Assembly: GCA_018716385.1 (NCBI GenBank)
Contig: DVJZ01000044.1
Span: 1-64,000 of the forward strand
Source: Candidatus Enterenecus merdae
GTDB lineage: Bacteria; Bacillota; Clostridia; Oscillospirales; Oscillospiraceae
Length of the DNA stretch: 64,000 nt
Reading direction: 5' to 3'
Shown here: one piece after another, positions 61,020-64,000 of the stretch
Numbering within the stretch: the first letter of the stretch is position 1
How the letters are laid out: each line of letters begins with the position of its first letter
Position numbers and translations under genes: made by a program
Notes under the pieces: generated by a model
What the model was told of the DNA's origin: nothing
Seen by the model: the letters and a program-made list of their open reading frames with translations, nothing else
Databases searched by the model: none

Positions 61020-62210
61020 TTAGCCCTCCTTCTTGTTGTGGGGGTTGCGGGCGGCGTAGGCAGCCTCGCTCTCCTCACAGATCTTCTGATATGTGTTCTG
61101 GGCGGTCGCCTGGGCGGCCGCACGGGCGCTGTCGGCGGTGGCCTTGGCGATCTCCTGCATGGAGTCCTTGCCGCTGATGGCGCTGAGCAGCGCGTCAGTG
61201 ACCTTGGCCCGCTCCTGCTTGTCAGGGATGCCGGCCACCACCGGACGCACCTTGCGCAGCAGCGCAACCACGGCGTCCCGGGCAGGGCCCTCCACACAGG
61301 TGTCGGTCTCAGCCACAGGAACGGTCAGCGCCTTGCCCTCCCCGGGCTCGCCCTCGCCGGCCAGCTTGGCGATCATCTCGTCGATGTCACACTCGTCAGC
61401 CAGCTTGGGCTCATCCTTGTGCAGCAGCTTGGCCAGCATGGCTTCGATACCAGCCAGCCGCTTGTCCAGGGCGTCGTCCACGGGGGGCTCGTCCCCACCA
61501 TCTCCCGCGGGTGCGGCCTCCGGCGCGGCAGGTGTCTCATCCTCCGCGGGTACAGCGTCCAGCGCGGTGGCGGTGGTCTCGATCAGCCCGTCCATCTCCT
61601 CGGGCTGGGCGTCCTTGGCCGCCATTCCGAAGGCGGCCAGGATGCCGTGAACCAGTTTGTTCATAGCGTTCATTCCTTTCTCCGCCTCTTTGGCGGCGTC
61701 CTTTATTGCAACAGCGTGACCAGCCCTGCCCTTGGGCACGACCGCCACGTGATTGCCGCGGATATGGGTCTGCCGGTACCCGGCCCCGGCAGGCTCGTAG
61801 GTGCAGAGGTAGCCGCAGCTGACCTCCCGCTTGACGCCGTTCTGTATATCACTGACCAGATTGGCGTCATTGATGTACAGGTCGGCCACGATGTAGTCGC
61901 CCTCCCGGCGCACGTTCTGTACGTGTCCCTTCTGGTAAGCGGCGTAGTTCTCTGGGCCCACATCCTCCGGGGGGTGGCCGTCCGTCACCGGCTTGCCCTC
62001 GAAGCTGGCCAGCGTGGCCGGCTCGAACACGTCCTCCGGCAGCCGGTCCACGGACACCAGGCGGTCCGGATCCCCGTCCAGCTGCAGCTCCCTGGCCAAG
62101 TACTCCTGGGGCCCAGTCCGGGCGATGGGCACGTTCCGGCAGATCAAGTACCCCTCTGTGGTCTCCGTCTTGTTGGGGGAGATGTCAGTGCCGTAGTATG
62201 CGATGGCCAT
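61020..62210 (-). CDS. DUF2213 prohead protease-like protein with scaffold-like C-terminus
   Basis: The 396-residue product has an N-terminal DUF2213 region (YLARELQLDGDPDRLVSVDRLPEDVFEPATLASFEGKPVTDGHPPEDV ... VKREVSCGYLCTYE). The C-terminal half is Ala/Glu/Pro-rich and helical, as in protease-scaffold fusions that direct head assembly. ATG 62210 is 1 bp after the upstream stop; the longer frame in the ORF track (to 62309) is out of frame with that gene. Confidence 0.85.
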   Translation of the reverse strand: MAIAYYGTDISPNKTETTEGYLICRNVPIARTGPQEYLARELQLDGDPDRLVSVDRLPEDVFEPATLASFEGKPVTDGHPPEDVGPENYAAYQKGHVQNVRREGDYIVADLYINDANLVSDIQNGVKREVSCGYLCTYEPAGAGYRQTHIRGNHVAVVPKGRAGHAVAIKDAAKEAEKGMNAMNKLVHGILAAFGMAAKDAQPEEMDGLIETTATALDAVPAEDETPAAPEAAPAGDGGDEPPVDDALDKRLAGIEAMLAKLLHKDEPKLADECDIDEMIAKLAGEGEPGEGKALTVPVAETDTCVEGPARDAVVALLRKVRPVVAGIPDKQERAKVTDALLSAISGKDSMQEIAKATADSARAAAQATAQNTYQKICEESEAAYAARNPHNKKEG

Positions 62211-62211
62211 G

Positions 62212-62445
62212 TCACTCCACCCCCGGCACCAGCTGCTCCTGGCCGGCACTCTGACCGGCCGCCGCCTCCAGCAGCAGATCGGATATGACGGCGATGTGGT
62301 CCATCTCATCCGAGATCACCTCGAGCAGCCGGGCCACAGCACCGGCGGGCGCCAGTGCGAGAGTGGCCAGGTACTTGCGCACGGTGGCGTTCTCATCGGC
62401 CAGGTCCTGCTTGAGCCGGTCAATGTACTCCTGGTTGTTGTCCAC
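62212..62445 (-). CDS. Small helical phage protein, about 77 aa
   Basis: The product reads DNNQEYIDRLKQDLADENATVRKYLATLALAPAGAVARLLEVISDEMDHIAVISDLLLEAA, probably two long helices. The DEMDH segment recalls one half of a ferritin-like bundle, but this is weak. GTG 62445 is chosen because GAGGTGAT lies just before it; the track start at 62454 is inside that ribosome binding site. Function unknown. Confidence 0.7.
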   Translation of the reverse strand: MDNNQEYIDRLKQDLADENATVRKYLATLALAPAGAVARLLEVISDEMDHIAVISDLLLEAAAGQSAGQEQLVPGVE

Positions 62446-62459
62446 AGCGATCACCTCGC

Positions 62460-62512
62460 AGAAAATAAAAACGGGGCCAACTGCCTACAATCTGTAAGCA
62501 GTTGACCCCGTT
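62460..62512 (-). terminator. Rho-independent terminator inside the prophage head operon
   Basis: On the minus strand AACGGGG-T-CAACTGC pairs with GCAGTTG-G-CCCCGTT (one mismatch), followed by TTTTATTTTC. It lies between two head-region genes transcribed in the same direction. Confidence 0.8.
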
Positions 62513-62569
62513 CGGTCCATCCGCCTCAACGTTTAGAGGCGGGCACAATATTCGATTGCCTATGGCCTT

Positions 62570-62722
62570 TTATGCTCTGGGCCGTTTCTTGCCTCGTGTA
62601 TCGAGCTCAGTCTTGCGGACGAGCCGGACCACCTGGACCTCTCCGTCCTCCCCGGGGATCACCTCGGCCCGATCCCCGCGGGACAGGATGGTCTCAATCG
62701 TCTTGATCACCTCAGGCTTCAT
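62570..62722 (-). CDS. Small phage protein, 50 aa
   Basis: This gene is too short for the ORF track. ATG 62722 follows GGGGGATGAG. The product reads MKPEVIKTIETILSRGDRAEV ... GEVQVVRLVRKTELDTRGKKRPRA, a helix plus beta-strands with a basic tail. Similar small proteins are frequent in Clostridia prophages near head genes. Function unknown. Confidence 0.75.
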   Translation of the reverse strand: MKPEVIKTIETILSRGDRAEVIPGEDGEVQVVRLVRKTELDTRGKKRPRA

Positions 62723-62738
62723 GACTCATCCCCCGCCG

Positions 62739-62981
62739 TCAGGTCAAAAAATCAATTTGGTCACACACGTCAGAAAGCGAATTGCCGTCCAGATACGGCG
62801 CGGTGAGCAGATCATCTACGCTATGGAACTCTGTCCCCTGATCATCAGGATCATGGAAGGACAGAATATAGCGGTCTCTGGAAAACGGTATGATCAAGCC
62901 GTGCGCACCACGCCATGTAAACTCCACATCATTCACCAGGCTCAGGAGATAGGCCCGCAATTCAGCTACTGTTCTCTTCAT
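62739..62981 (-). CDS. Small acidic protein coupled to the minor capsid gene; candidate immunity protein
   Basis: The 80-residue product is acidic (about 14 Asp/Glu against 6 Lys/Arg): MKRTVAELRAYLLSLVNDVEF ... FHSVDDLLTAPYLDGNSLSDVCDQIDFLT. Its ATG overlaps the stop of the minor capsid gene in an ATGA, so the two are translationally coupled. I do not recognise the family with certainty. Size, charge and coupling fit an immunity protein for the C-terminal domain of the capsid protein; this is inference. Confidence 0.6.
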   Translation of the reverse strand: MKRTVAELRAYLLSLVNDVEFTWRGAHGLIIPFSRDRYILSFHDPDDQGTEFHSVDDLLTAPYLDGNSLSDVCDQIDFLT

Positions 62982-64000
62982 AGGATGTCACCATTCTCCT
63001 TTCTCTCTGCCTCGGTCAAATCACGTGTTTCTCGGTCTATGATGGTTCCATCTTCGCCGTATGAAAAAACATGCGCATGCTCCCCGTGTTGACCAAGCGT
63101 ATGCTGCTTGGGGTTCCCGTGACCCCCGCTGTGGATCTGCTTAACGAGGCGCCCCTGCCCGTCATAGAAGTTCCGGTCCACCTGCTGTCCAGGGAAGCGG
63201 GTCTCCAGCACCGCATTGGGGCGATAATTTGACGGGATGGAGCGGTGCGCCACCCACCTGTCGGTGACCACCACGGTCCCATCTGTATTATACCGAAGGC
63301 GGCTGTATTTTTCAATGGCATTTGCCTCTCGGAACGCCCGCAGCCAGGCCTGATATTTCTCATCATTGGCCCGTTTATGCTTCTGGAAGGTCTCAAAGGT
63401 CTTTGGCACTTTGTCGCCCAGAGTCACACGGTATCGCTCCCACTGGCGGTAGTTCTCAAGCCAGGTATTGCGGGCCTGTTCCTTCTTCCGGTAGGCATCG
63501 ATCTGCTTCTGTGTCCGCGGATCTCGGGTGAAGGGGTTCTTCTTTGGGTTGGAGAAGTCCTTGATCTGCTGGATCTCCCCCGGCGTCCGCCCCGCCTCCG
63601 TGTAAGGATAGAGGGCATGCATGCAACCCGGGTGGATGTTGAGCCAGGTGTTGGCCAGGGTGTCCGGCCCTCCCGGGTCCCGCTTACCGAAGGCCGCTGA
63701 CAGCGGCGGGTATTCCGGATTTTCCCCGCTGCGGGAGTACACCCGCCCCTCATAGGGGGCGCACAGCCCACATGTGGTCCCGTGGCTGCTGATTCGGTAT
63801 AGATCCTGCTCTGGGTCGGCGGTGAGCACTGCCAGCACCTCGGCCTGCCGGGCCGTAGTCCGGCTGACCATCGTGCAGTATGTGTGCAGGCTCCAGTTTC
63901 GGCCAGCTCGATCAGTGAAGGCCTTCACCCCTTCCCGGCGCAGAGCCTGGACAAAGGCCGGCACTGATTGGTTGACCCCCCGGCCCACCGCCTGCTGCAC
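62978..64000 (-). CDS. Phage minor capsid protein (Phage_min_cap2-like) with His-rich C-terminal extension; 5' end beyond window
   Basis: The visible 340 codons run off the window edge, so the N-terminus is missing. Residues ~35-165 have the minor capsid pattern YCTMVSRTTARQAEVL ... DLYRISSHGTTCGLCAPYEGRVYS ... TWLNIHPGCMHALYPY, including conserved Cys and His. A charged helical linker (~165-240) follows. The last ~100 residues form a separate domain (RSIPSNYRPNAVLETRF ... QIHSGGHGNPKQHTLGQHGEHAHVFSYGEDG), rich in His. Such extensions on phage head proteins are known in the MuF polymorphic-toxin group. Toxic activity here is not shown. Confidence 0.82.
   Translation of the reverse strand: MQQAVGRGVNQSVPAFVQALRREGVKAFTDRAGRNWSLHTYCTMVSRTTARQAEVLAVLTADPEQDLYRISSHGTTCGLCAPYEGRVYSRSGENPEYPPLSAAFGKRDPGGPDTLANTWLNIHPGCMHALYPYTEAGRTPGEIQQIKDFSNPKKNPFTRDPRTQKQIDAYRKKEQARNTWLENYRQWERYRVTLGDKVPKTFETFQKHKRANDEKYQAWLRAFREANAIEKYSRLRYNTDGTVVVTDRWVAHRSIPSNYRPNAVLETRFPGQQVDRNFYDGQGRLVKQIHSGGHGNPKQHTLGQHGEHAHVFSYGEDGTIIDRETRDLTEAERKENGDIL

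Larger units (their letters stand above)
44010..64000 (-). mobile_element. Prophage (contractile tail, PBSX/XkdK type), lysis end at tRNA-Ser, open at window edge
   Basis: About 27 minus-strand genes, mostly with overlapping or abutting ends, follow a phage order from right to left: minor capsid, prohead protease-like, cement, major capsid, connectors, sheath, tube, chaperone with frameshift, tape measure, baseplate, fibre, lysis. The sheath gene shows a contractile (myovirus-type) tail. The left border is inferred from the tRNA. Integrase, repressor, terminase and portal genes are not in the window, so completeness cannot be judged. Confidence 0.9.

Noticed and set aside
58929-62288. Plus-strand frame of 1119 codons across the phage head genes
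   Set aside because: It is antisense to several well-supported capsid genes; the His/Gly/Val-rich sequence is a product of GC-rich third positions on the other strand.

Overview
The window looks like the chromosome of a GC-rich, spore-forming member of the Clostridia, most likely the Oscillospiraceae (Flavonifractor / Pseudoflavonifractor / Lawsonibacter neighbourhood). That rests on the complete spoIIIAA-AH operon, two T-box leaders, the Firmicutes-type order nusB ... xseA-xseB-ispA-dxs-tlyA-nadK-argR-recN, and a PBSX/XkdK-type contractile-tail prophage. Species cannot be fixed by eye.

Layout. (1) 1-16.4 kb, minus strand, visibly less GC-rich than the rest: a decayed S-layer-homology (SLH) surface protein gene (about 560-2382) next to one intact 13.4-kb gene for a 4473-residue secreted protein. 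That protein is built from three kinds of InlB-B-like modules and about 26 Asp/Asn-rich, calcium-loop-like linkers. It has a signal peptide but no recognisable surface anchor. Its promoter is clear, and its ~230-nt leader holds two adjacent inverted repeats. (2) 16.8-18.6 kb: a CoA-disulfide-reductase-like flavoprotein fused to a rhodanese domain. (3) 18.8-20.5 kb: tyrS under a tyrosine T-box. (4) 20.6-31.4 kb: a tightly overlapping housekeeping operon covering transcription, DNA repair, isoprenoid synthesis, NADP supply and arginine regulation. (5) 31.5-36.8 kb: an Asp23-family gene and the spoIIIA operon behind a sigma-E-like promoter. (6) 37-43.6 kb: a lipoprotein, a flavodiiron protein, a DegV protein, an aromatic-acid-exporter-like protein, proC, and leuA under a second T-box. 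(7) 43.7-44.0 kb: two tRNA-Ser genes. (8) 44.1 kb to the window end: a prophage on the minus strand, read right to left as head, connector, sheath/tube, tape measure, baseplate, tail fibre and lysis. Its lysis end abuts tRNA-Ser(GCU), a plausible integration site. No integrase, terminase or portal gene is inside the window.

The features most worth a second look are these: a fossil serine recombinase (DNA invertase type) of about 35 codons with a stop codon inside it, hidden in the gap after the tail-fibre gene; a canonical A_AAA_AAC -1 frameshift site in the tail-assembly chaperone gene; a minor capsid protein with a His-rich C-terminal extension, translationally coupled to a small acidic protein (a candidate phage-borne toxin/immunity pair); and the giant repeat protein with a near-exact internal duplication of 309 codons. 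Two small phage genes (53 and 50 codons) that the ORF track misses were found by hand.

All domain calls come from reading translated sequence and family knowledge. No database search was run.
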